A stretch of DNA of 64,000 nucleotides from Stenotrophomonas mori (GTDB lineage Bacteria; Pseudomonadota; Gammaproteobacteria; Xanthomonadales; Xanthomonadaceae), in assembly GCF_023556335.1 (NCBI RefSeq), contig NZ_JAIKTS010000001.1, forward strand, positions 992,001 through 1,056,000, written 5' to 3'. Position 1 is the stretch's first letter, and each line of letters starts with the position of its first letter. Below are positions 24,922 to 32,394 of this stretch, one piece after another. The position numbers and the translations under genes are program-made. The notes beneath the pieces are model-generated. The model had not been told where the DNA came from. It worked only from the letters and a program-made list of their open reading frames with translations, and did not search any database.

Positions 24922-26229
24922 TCAGCTGCCGGCGAGCCCGAAGCCAGCCTCGCGCGCCAGCCGGTCGAACCCCGGGAACGAGGTCGCCACGTTGGCGACG
25001 TCGTTGATCCGCACCTCGCCCGTGCTCAGCTGGCCGGCGATCGCGAAGGCCATCGCGATGCGGTGGTCGTCATGGCTTTCGATGGTGCCGCTGCCCAGCG
25101 GCCCCGGATGGAGGGTCGCCCCATCGTCGGTCTCGTCCACGCGCAGGCCCAGGGTGCGCAGGCCGGTGGCCATCGCGGCCAGCCGGTCGGATTCCTTCAC
25201 CCGCAGCTCGGCGGCCCCCCGCACCACGGTCGGCCCCTGCGCCGCGGCCGCGGCCACGAACAGCGCCGGGAACTCGTCGATCATGTCCGGCACCAGCGCC
25301 ACCGGGATCTCCACGCCGTGCAGCGGCGCATGGCGCACCACCAGGTCGGCGACCGGTTCGCCGCCATGTTCGGCCGGGTTCTCCTCGACGATGTCCGCGC
25401 CCATCAGCCGCAGCGCGGCCAGCAGGCCGGTGCGCCGCGGGTTCAGGCCCACCGAGCGCAGCCGCACCTGCGAACCGGGAATCACGCTGGCGGCGACGAT
25501 GAAGAATGCCGCCGAGGAAAAGTCCGCCGGCACCACGATGTCGGTCGCACGCAGGCGCTGGCCACCGCGCAGCCGCGCCGTTCCCGGCTGGAAGTCGATG
25601 TCCACGCCGAACGCGCGCAGCATGCGCTCGGTGTAGTCGCGGGTCGGGTGCGGCTCGACCACGGTGGTCTCGCCCTGGGCATGCAGGCCGGCCAGCAGCA
25701 CGGCCGATTTCACCTGCGCGCTGGCCACCGGCAGCTCGTAGTGGATGCCCTGCAGCGGCTGGCCGCCGTGGATGCGCAGCGGCGGGGTGCCGTCCGCCTC
25801 GGTGTCGATGCGCGCACCCATCCGCGCCAGAGGGTCGGTGATCCGCCGCATCGGCCGCCGCGACAGCGACGCGTCGCCGACCAGCACGGTAGCGAACGGC
25901 TGTGCCGCCAGCAGCCCGGCCAGCAGCCGCATGCCGGTCCCGGCATTGCCGCAGTCCAGTGCCTCGTGCGGGGCCGTCAGCCCGTCCACGCCGACACCGT
26001 GCACGATCCGCTGCGACGGCGACGGGGTCTCGAACCGCACCCCCATCTGCGCGAAGATCCGTGCCGTGGCCCGGGTGTCCTCGCCCTCCAGGAAGCCCTC
26101 GATGCGCGAGACGCCGTCGGCCAGCGCGGCGAACATCACCGCGCGATGCGACACCGACTTGTCACCGGGAATGGCGAGCGTGCCCTGCAGGGCGGAACCT
26201 TTGCGTGCGATCCAGTAAGGCTGGGACAT
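24922..26229 (-). CDS. aroA: 3-phosphoshikimate 1-carboxyvinyltransferase (EPSP synthase)
   Basis: 435-residue EPSP synthase of the shikimate pathway; it transfers enolpyruvyl from PEP to shikimate-3-phosphate. GDKSVSHRAVMFAALADG at the N-terminus and the LDCGNAGTGMRLLAG motif are seen; the latter resembles the LxxGNAGTAMRPL active-site loop but with Gly in place of Ala, as in class II glyphosate-tolerant enzymes (NAGTG versus NAGTA). Last gene of a serC-pheA-aroA set, about 245 bp after pheA. Confidence 0.95.
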   Translation of the reverse strand: MSQPYWIARKGSALQGTLAIPGDKSVSHRAVMFAALADGVSRIEGFLEGEDTRATARIFAQMGVRFETPSPSQRIVHGVGVDGLTAPHEALDCGNAGTGMRLLAGLLAAQPFATVLVGDASLSRRPMRRITDPLARMGARIDTEADGTPPLRIHGGQPLQGIHYELPVASAQVKSAVLLAGLHAQGETTVVEPHPTRDYTERMLRAFGVDIDFQPGTARLRGGQRLRATDIVVPADFSSAAFFIVAASVIPGSQVRLRSVGLNPRRTGLLAALRLMGADIVEENPAEHGGEPVADLVVRHAPLHGVEIPVALVPDMIDEFPALFVAAAAAQGPTVVRGAAELRVKESDRLAAMATGLRTLGLRVDETDDGATLHPGPLGSGTIESHDDHRIAMAFAIAGQLSTGEVRINDVANVATSFPGFDRLAREAGFGLAGS

Positions 26230-26250
26230 CGTGCGGACTCTCGTAGCTGT

Positions 26251-26296
26251 GGGTGCCTTCCCGCGTCGGGAGAAGGGCCCCGGAGGGCGGATGAGG
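26251..26296. repeat. Short palindromic repeat between pheA and aroA
   Basis: GGTGCCTTCCCG-CGT-CGGGAGAAGG followed by GCCCCGGAGGGCGGATGAGGG. The pattern (CTTCTCCC hairpin plus GGGCGGATGAGGG) resembles an intergenic repeat common in xanthomonads. It sits inside the serC-pheA-aroA unit and could change relative expression of aroA. Identification is by memory of similar sequences. Confidence 0.4.
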
Positions 26297-26474
26297 GATG
26301 CCGCAGGAGGCCTGCGGCGGCTGTCACATGGAGGGCGTCGCCCCGCGCCGGCGGGTTGCGGGCGAACCGGCGCCGCACCCCGTGACCAGCGGATGCCTGG
26401 CGATGCGCGCCGTGCGGGTCACGGTGCGGCGGCGGACGCTCCGCGCCGCACGCCGGCCCTGGCCTGCGGGTCGC

Positions 26475-27647
26475 TCATGGAACGGCGACCGGATAGGAGC
26501 CGAGCACCTTGATCTCGGCCGAATGCGCTTTCAGTTCGGCCAGCGCGGCCTGCATCGAGGCGTCCTCGATGTGGCCGGCAAGGTCGATGAAGAACCCGTA
26601 CTCCCAGCGCGCCTGGTGCGAGGGACGCGACTCGATCCGGTTCATGCTGATGCCGTGGCGCGCGAACGGGCTGAGCACGTCGAACAACGCGCCCGGCTTG
26701 TCGTGGATGAACACCAGCACCGAGGTGCGGTCGTGCCCGGAGGACGGGAAGAACTGCCGCCCGATCACCAGGAAGCGGGTGGTGTTGTCGGCATCGTTCT
26801 GGATCGGCTTGGTGACCACCTTCTTCAGCCCGTAGACCTGGCCGGCGCTCTCGCCGCCGATGGCCGCCGCATCGTCGGCGTTGCGGGCGCGGCGTGCGCC
26901 TTCGGCATTGCTCGACACCGGCACCTTCTCGGCCTTGGGCAGGTTGGCGCGCAGCCAGGACGAGGTCTGCATGAACGACTGCGGATGGGCATAGACCCGC
27001 TCGATGTCCTCCAGCCGGCCGCTGCGCGACATCAGGAACTGCTGCACGCGCAGCTCCACCTCGCCGCAGATCTTGAGGTTGGAGGTCAGGAACATGTCCA
27101 GGGTGATCTGGATGGTGCCCTGCCCCGAGTTCTCCACCGGCACCACGCCGAAGTCGGCGTTGCCCGCCTCCACTTCCTGGAACACCTCCTCGATGCTGGC
27201 CATCGGCAGCCCGAGCGCCGAGCGCCCGAAGTGCTTGAGCACCGCCTGCTGGCTGAAGGTGCCCTCCGGACCGAGGTAGCCGATCTTCAGCGGCTCCTGC
27301 TGCGCCAGGCACGCGGACATGATCTCGCGGAACACGTGCACCAGCACTTCGTCCGACAGCGGGCCCTCGTTGCGGTCCACGACCATGCGCAGCACCTGCG
27401 CTTCGCGTTCGGGACGGTAGTAGTCGACCGCCGCCGCCAGCTTGCCCTTGGCCTTGCCGACCTGGTGGGCGAACTGCGCGCGTTCGGCGATCAGCGCCTG
27501 GATGCCGCGGTCGATCTGGTCGATCTTGGCGCGCACGTCGGCCAGCAGCGGCTTGGCCACGGCGGCCGCCGGACGCTTGCCGGAGGCGGCCTTCTTCGCG
27601 GCGGCGGGGGAGCTTTTCGCGGCGGTCTTGGGTGGCTTGGATGCCAT
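26475..27647 (-). CDS. pheA: Bifunctional chorismate mutase / prephenate dehydratase
   Basis: 390-residue P-protein for phenylalanine synthesis: chorismate to prephenate to phenylpyruvate. A Lys/Ala/Pro-rich extension (residues 1-33) precedes the AroQ chorismate mutase domain (DVRAKIDQIDRGIQALI). The dehydratase domain starts at LKIGYLGPEGTFSQQA, and the ACT regulatory domain carries KPGALFDVLSPFARHGI and NRIESRPS, the phenylalanine-binding ESRP motif. The basic extension is unusual for the family and may be a lineage trait. It follows serC by 53 bp. Confidence 0.94.
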   Translation of the reverse strand: MASKPPKTAAKSSPAAAKKAASGKRPAAAVAKPLLADVRAKIDQIDRGIQALIAERAQFAHQVGKAKGKLAAAVDYYRPEREAQVLRMVVDRNEGPLSDEVLVHVFREIMSACLAQQEPLKIGYLGPEGTFSQQAVLKHFGRSALGLPMASIEEVFQEVEAGNADFGVVPVENSGQGTIQITLDMFLTSNLKICGEVELRVQQFLMSRSGRLEDIERVYAHPQSFMQTSSWLRANLPKAEKVPVSSNAEGARRARNADDAAAIGGESAGQVYGLKKVVTKPIQNDADNTTRFLVIGRQFFPSSGHDRTSVLVFIHDKPGALFDVLSPFARHGISMNRIESRPSHQARWEYGFFIDLAGHIEDASMQAALAELKAHSAEIKVLGSYPVAVP

Positions 27648-27700
27648 GATCTGGTTCACCTGTTGCGGGCCGGCGCGGTGCGCGCGGCGGGTTGTACGGA

Positions 27701-28786
27701 TCAGCCGTTGCGCTGCTGGAAGTCGTGCATGAATGCCACCAGCGCCTGCACGCCTTCCAGCGGCATGGCGTTGTACAGCGACGCGCGGATGCCGCCGACC
27801 GCCTTGTGGCCCTTGAGCGCGATCAGCCCGGCCTTGCCGGCCTCGGCGACGAAGCGCGCATCCATCTCGGTGCTCGGCAGGAAGAACGGCACGTTCATCC
27901 GCGACCGCACCGCCGGCGCCACGCTGTTGCGGTAGAAACCGCCGGAACCGTCGATGGCCGCGTAGAGCAGCGCCGCCTTGGCCGCATTGCGGCGCGCGAA
28001 CTCGGCCACCCCGCCCTGCGCCAGCATCCACTTCACGGTCAGCCCGAGCAGGTACCAGTTCCAGGTCGGCGGGGTGTTGAGCATGGAGTCGCGCGCGGCG
28101 TGGGCGCGGTAGTCGAAGATGTCCGCACGCGCCTGGCCGGCGCGTTCGAGCAGGTCGCGGCGGATGATCACCACGGAGATGCCCACCGGACCGAGGTTCT
28201 TCTGCGCCCCGGCGTAGATCACCCCGTAGCGCGAGACGTCGATCGGCTCGGAGGCGATCGACGAACTGAAGTCCGCCACCAGCGGCACCGCGCCGACCTC
28301 CGGCACCTCGCGGAACTCGATGCCGTGGATGGTCTCGTTGGCGGTCAGGTGTACATAGGCGGCCTCGCGCGTGAGTCGCCACTGCGACGCCGCCGGGATG
28401 TCGGTGAAGCCACCTGCCTCGCCGTCGGCGGCCAGGTTCACCGCCGCGTAGGGACGCGCCTGCTTGACCGCGGTCTTGCCCCAGTGCCCGGTGACCACGT
28501 AGTCCACGGGCTGCCCGGCGCCGGCCAGGTTCAACGGCAGCAGCGCCTGCTGGGTGGTCGCGCCGCCGGCGAGGAACAGCACCGCATAGTCGTCGGGAAT
28601 GCCGACCAGCTGCCGCAGGTCGGCCTCGGCCTGGGCCGCCACCGCGATGAACTCGGCGCTGCGGTGGCTGATCTCGACGATGGACGCGCCCACCCCGTTC
28701 CAGTCCAACATCTCCGCCTGCGCCTGGCGCAGGACCGATTCCGGCAGGGTCGCGGGGCCGGCACTGAAATTGAACGCGCGCGTCAT
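27701..28786 (-). CDS. serC: Phosphoserine aminotransferase
   Basis: 361-residue class V PLP aminotransferase that makes 3-phosphoserine (serine synthesis) and 4-phosphohydroxythreonine (pyridoxal phosphate synthesis). Start [19 protein letters not shown] is typical. The PLP lysine lies in [13 protein letters not shown]. First gene of serC-pheA-aroA. Confidence 0.96.
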   Translation of the reverse strand: MTRAFNFSAGPATLPESVLRQAQAEMLDWNGVGASIVEISHRSAEFIAVAAQAEADLRQLVGIPDDYAVLFLAGGATTQQALLPLNLAGAGQPVDYVVTGHWGKTAVKQARPYAAVNLAADGEAGGFTDIPAASQWRLTREAAYVHLTANETIHGIEFREVPEVGAVPLVADFSSSIASEPIDVSRYGVIYAGAQKNLGPVGISVVIIRRDLLERAGQARADIFDYRAHAARDSMLNTPPTWNWYLLGLTVKWMLAQGGVAEFARRNAAKAALLYAAIDGSGGFYRNSVAPAVRSRMNVPFFLPSTEMDARFVAEAGKAGLIALKGHKAVGGIRASLYNAMPLEGVQALVAFMHDFQQRNG

Positions 28787-28925
28787 GTCACACCTGTCCA
28801 AAGGGAACCGCAAGTATGCCGCAGCGCAACAGGCTTGGGGGCACGGGAAAAGTTGCATCTGCACCCAACCGCGATGCGGGGGTGACGGCCGCGGCAGCCC
28901 GCCGCCGGTCGCGGGCACACACCGT

Positions 28926-29726
28926 TCAACGCGCGCCGAACAGCAGCAGCAGGCTGATCGCCGCGCCCAGCAGCAACGCACTCAGCAGCAGCCATGGCCA
29001 GCGCCGCGGACGCCGTCGCGGCCCCTGCCCGGGCGTGTCGCCGGGCTCCTCAGCCACCGCCGGCGGTGCCGGCGCGGCCACGGCGACAGCATGCAGCGGC
29101 TCTTCCAGCACGAATCGCTGGTTGCCATCGAACACCACCTGGTCGCCGCCGCGCAGCCAGCAGTGGCGGACGCGGTGGCCATTGACCAGGCAGCCCTCGG
29201 GCGAGTCCAGGTCGCGCAGCAGCACGCGCCCGCCATGCCGCTCCAGGCGCGCATGCCGCTCGGGAAACGCCGGATCGTCGATCACCACGTCCGCGGCGCG
29301 GTCGCGGCCGATCGTGCGCGGGCGGTCCAGTGCGTAGCAGCGGCCGTGGTGCCGGCCGGCGATTCCCCGCAGCAGCACGAACAGGTCCTCGACCTCCTCG
29401 CCCTCGCCCGGCGGCAGCACCGTGGCCGCCTCGTACGGGCCGCGCAGCAGCATCTCGATGCCGTCGATGTAGATCGCGTCGCCGGCGCGCAGCTGCGCCA
29501 TGTGCCGTACCGGACGGCCGTTGACGTGGATGCCGTGGATGCCGTCGGCGACCTGCAGCCAGAGGCCGCGCTCATCGCTGCAGATGCGCGCGAGCAGCAG
29601 CGGGCCGACGCTGTCGTCGCCCAGCCGCACCTGGCCATTGGCGTCCCGGACGATGCGCTGCATCCCGGGCGCGAGCGGCTGGTCGGGTTGCGGGCGATGG
29701 CCGAAATGGACTTGCAGGGTGCGCAC
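28926..29726 (-). CDS. FHA-domain protein with C-terminal membrane anchor
   Basis: 266-residue protein with two forkhead-associated-like domains. The first (about residues 10-90) includes [29 protein letters not shown] in pieces; the second (about 115-200) has [25 protein letters not shown] and [14 protein letters not shown], the GR...S/R-H...N phosphothreonine-binding pattern with Arg in place of Ser. A basic Pro/Arg linker leads to one C-terminal helix ([18 protein letters not shown]), so it is tail-anchored with the FHA domains probably cytoplasmic. GTG start at 29726 keeps the conserved VRTLQVHFG beginning. No kinase is nearby. Confidence 0.75.
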   Translation of the reverse strand: MRTLQVHFGHRPQPDQPLAPGMQRIVRDANGQVRLGDDSVGPLLLARICSDERGLWLQVADGIHGIHVNGRPVRHMAQLRAGDAIYIDGIEMLLRGPYEAATVLPPGEGEEVEDLFVLLRGIAGRHHGRCYALDRPRTIGRDRAADVVIDDPAFPERHARLERHGGRVLLRDLDSPEGCLVNGHRVRHCWLRGGDQVVFDGNQRFVLEEPLHAVAVAAPAPPAVAEEPGDTPGQGPRRRPRRWPWLLLSALLLGAAISLLLLFGAR

Positions 29727-29919
29727 TGGCGGCAGACTAGCAGGTTGCCCGGGCCGGCAGGAAGAGCGCCGGACACGGCCGCAACGCCCGCCACGCCATG
29801 GTTCCCGCCCGCGTCCGGCGCGCCCGTGCCGCGCACGGGGCTTGGACTGCGCGCCCCGGGTCCGCACAATGCCGCTCCTTCTTCATCGCCACCCGCCACG
29901 CCGGCTGCCAGGAGACACC

Positions 29920-30195
29920 ATGTCCAGCATCGACATCCACCATGCCCACGCCCTGCCTGAGGCGCGCGCGCGCGCGGCCATCGCCGACGTCGCGCTCAAG
30001 CTGCAGGAGCGCTTCGATGTGAGCACCCGCTGGCAGGACGGCACCCTGCACTTCACCCGCACCGGCGTCACCGGCGCGATCGAGCTGCTGCCCGGCGCGG
30101 TGCGGGTGACGGCCGAACTGGGCTTCCTGCTGTCGGCGATGAAAGGCATGGTCGAATCGGAGATCCAGCGGGTGCTCGCCGAGAAGCTCGGCTGA
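29920..30195 (+). CDS. Polyhydroxyalkanoic acid system family protein
   Basis: 91-residue protein of the PHA_gran_rgn family (MSSIDIHHAHALPEARARAA; VTAELGFLLSAMKG), found near polyhydroxyalkanoate granule genes. Function is not established. GGAG lies 6 nt before the ATG. It precedes a phasin-like gene by 91 bp. No PHA synthase is within the window. Confidence 0.78.
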   Translation: MSSIDIHHAHALPEARARAAIADVALKLQERFDVSTRWQDGTLHFTRTGVTGAIELLPGAVRVTAELGFLLSAMKGMVESEIQRVLAEKLG

Positions 30196-30286
30196 ACCCC
30201 GCCTGCCTGCGGGCGCCGCCATCACGCGGCGCAATCATGGGCCTCGCTACCGTGGCGCCGGGTAGCCAGAAACAGGAACCACCGCC

Positions 30287-30760
30287 ATGAAAGACCCTCA
30301 CGCTCATGATTCCGCCGGCCACGCCCAGGGCAGCGCCGGCCACGACCCGGGCACGCGCGGCAGCCGCACGTTCACTGAATCGGCGCAGCAGGTATGGCTG
30401 GCCGGCCTGGGCGCATTGTCGCGCGCACAGGCCGAGGGCAGCCGCCTGTTCGAATCCCTGGTCCGGGAAGGCGAGTCGATGGAGAACCGCAGCCGCAACG
30501 ACTCCCCGCGAGGCGAAAGCCTGCGCGACTCGGTGGAGAACACGCTCGGCCAGGCACGCGAGCGCGCGGCCGGCACCTGGGACCGCATGGAACGTTCCTT
30601 CGAGGAGCGCGTGCACCGCGTGCTGCGGCGGATGGAGATCCCCAGCCGCTCGGACATCGAAGCGCTCAATGCGCGCCTGGATGCGCTGAGCCAGCGCCTG
30701 GAACAGGCCACGGCCACGTCCGCCCCGCCGTCCTCGGGTTCGACGGGCAGCGGGCACTGA
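30287..30760 (+). CDS. Phasin-like PHA granule-associated protein
   Basis: 157-residue protein of the poly(hydroxyalkanoate) granule-associated family (PhaI/PhaF-like). A His/Ser/Gly-rich N-terminus (1-27) is followed by the phasin core FTESAQQVWLAGLGALSRAQAEG and a long charged amphipathic helix (about 60-145) with heptad character, ending in a Ser/Thr/Gly tail. Such proteins coat granules or link them to the nucleoid. Convergent with the aldehyde dehydrogenase gene. Confidence 0.82.
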   Translation: MKDPHAHDSAGHAQGSAGHDPGTRGSRTFTESAQQVWLAGLGALSRAQAEGSRLFESLVREGESMENRSRNDSPRGESLRDSVENTLGQARERAAGTWDRMERSFEERVHRVLRRMEIPSRSDIEALNARLDALSQRLEQATATSAPPSSGSTGSGH

Positions 30761-30850
30761 GTCCACTGCGACGGTGCCCTCCCCCGCGTCCCACCGGCTG
30801 AGTGCCGGCGGGGCGCTTGCCGCCGCGCCGTCCCCGGCCGGCCGCTGCCG

Positions 30851-32260
30851 TCAGCGCACGATCAGGTCGATCAGCCACTGCGCCTTGCGGTACGGCGGCC
30901 GGAGCAGGTCGCCACCGGTGCGGCGCGCCTGCCACAGGATCGGCAACTGCTTGCTCATGGCATCGAAGCCGGTACGGCTGTGGTAGGCCCCCATGCCGCT
31001 GGGACCCACGCCTCCGAACGGCAGGCTGCTGATGGCGAAATGGAACAGGGTGTCGTTCACCGATACCCCCCCGGCCAGGGTTTCCCGCAGTATCCGCTCC
31101 ACCCGGGCGCGCTCGTGGCTGAACGGGTACAGCGCCAGCGGCCGGTCGCGGGCATTGACGTAGGCGATGGCCTGGTCCAGCGAGCCGACGCTGAGGATCG
31201 GGAAGACCGGCCCGAAGATCTCTTCCTGCATCACCGTGGCGTCCTCGCCCGGCTCCAGGATCAAGGTCGGCGGGAACAGGCGCTGCGCCGGGTCGGCGGC
31301 ACCGAGCACGACCACCTCCAGGCCCCGCGCCCGCGCATCGTCCACATGCCCCTGCAACCGTGCGTACTGCGCGTCGTTGATGATGCGGCTGTAGTCGCCG
31401 CTGGCCGCCAGGTCCTCCCCGTAGCGCGCGCGTACCTGGTCGCGCAGCGCCTGCACCAGCGCGTCGCGGCGCCCGGCCCCGACCAGTACGTAGTCCGGGG
31501 CGATGCAGGTCTGCCCGCCGTTGAACCACTTGCCGGTCGCCAGCCGCGCGGCCGCGCGCTGCAGCGGATAGTCGTCGCAGACGATGGCCGGCGACTTGCC
31601 GCCCAGCTCCAGCGTCAGCGGCGTCAGGTTCGCGGCGGCGGCGGCCATGACCCGCCGGCCCACCGCGGTCGAGCCGGTGAACACCAGGTGGTCGAAGGGC
31701 AGCGCCGAGAACGCCGCCGCCACCTCCGCACCGCCCTCGGCCACCGCGACCCGGTCCTCCGGGAACACCTCGGCCAGCAGCGTGCGCAGGAACGCACTGG
31801 TGCGCGGCGTATGTTCGGACGGCTTCAGGAACACATGGTTGCCCGCCGCGATCGCGGTCGCCAATGGAATCAGCGCCAGGTTGACCGGGTAGTTCCACGG
31901 CGCGATGACGCCGACCACGCCCAGCGGCTCCGGACGTATCTCCGCCCGTGCCGGCCAGAACCGCCAGCCGACGCCGACCCGGCGCGGCGTCATCCAGCGG
32001 CGCAGGTGCCGGCACAGGTGGTCGATCTCGTTGAGCACCGTCATGCCGTCGGCAATGCGCGACTCATGCGGCGAACGGTGCCCGAAGTCGGCCGCGATGG
32101 TCTGCGCCATCTCGTCAAGCCGCCCTTTCAGGGCCTCGCGCAGCCGCAGCAGGTCCGCGCGGCGCTGCGCATGGTCGGGCCTGCGCGCCTGCCAGGCGCC
32201 GCGCAGGCGCGCCAGGGTCGGTTGCAGGGCGGAAACGGGCGTGGTGACGGGAGTGTCCAT
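30851..32260 (-). CDS. Coniferyl-aldehyde-dehydrogenase-type aldehyde dehydrogenase
   Basis: 469-residue NAD(P)-dependent aldehyde dehydrogenase of the CalB/AlkH-like branch. Conserved parts are GVIAPWNYPVNL, FTGSTAVGRRVM, LELGGKSPAIV with the general-base Glu, and GGQTCIAPDYV with the catalytic Cys. The family oxidises coniferyl aldehyde and long-chain or aromatic aldehydes to acids in the cytoplasm. A C-terminal YRKAQWLIDLIV tail may be membrane-associating, as in fatty aldehyde dehydrogenases. Last gene of a four-gene run with a TonB receptor, a cytochrome and a beta-helix lipoprotein. Confidence 0.88.
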   Translation of the reverse strand: MDTPVTTPVSALQPTLARLRGAWQARRPDHAQRRADLLRLREALKGRLDEMAQTIAADFGHRSPHESRIADGMTVLNEIDHLCRHLRRWMTPRRVGVGWRFWPARAEIRPEPLGVVGVIAPWNYPVNLALIPLATAIAAGNHVFLKPSEHTPRTSAFLRTLLAEVFPEDRVAVAEGGAEVAAAFSALPFDHLVFTGSTAVGRRVMAAAAANLTPLTLELGGKSPAIVCDDYPLQRAAARLATGKWFNGGQTCIAPDYVLVGAGRRDALVQALRDQVRARYGEDLAASGDYSRIINDAQYARLQGHVDDARARGLEVVVLGAADPAQRLFPPTLILEPGEDATVMQEEIFGPVFPILSVGSLDQAIAYVNARDRPLALYPFSHERARVERILRETLAGGVSVNDTLFHFAISSLPFGGVGPSGMGAYHSRTGFDAMSKQLPILWQARRTGGDLLRPPYRKAQWLIDLIVR

Positions 32261-32343
32261 GCGTTGGAGCCTGTGGAAGCCGACGGTCCGGCAGTGCATC
32301 GGGAGGATGGAACGGCACGCGTGGCCGCGTCCAGCGTGGCGGC

Positions 32344-32381
32344 GGCAACGCCCAGCCGGGTTCCGCCGGCCGGGCGTTGCC
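32344..32381. other. Long stem-loop between TonB receptor and aldehyde dehydrogenase genes
   Basis: Sixteen-base arms (32344-32359 and 32366-32381, GGCAACGCCC... with ...GGGCGTTGCC) pair with one mismatch around a 6-nt loop. No T run follows on the minus strand, so it is more likely a processing or stability element or leaky terminator within the operon than a full stop. Confidence 0.55.
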
Positions 32382-32394
32382 GGACAGCGTCCGG

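Noticed and set aside
26419-26478. A 19-codon frame whose ATG overlaps the pheA stop
   Set aside because: Overlap by four bases is expected by chance when TGA follows AT; the peptide has no similarity I can recognise.
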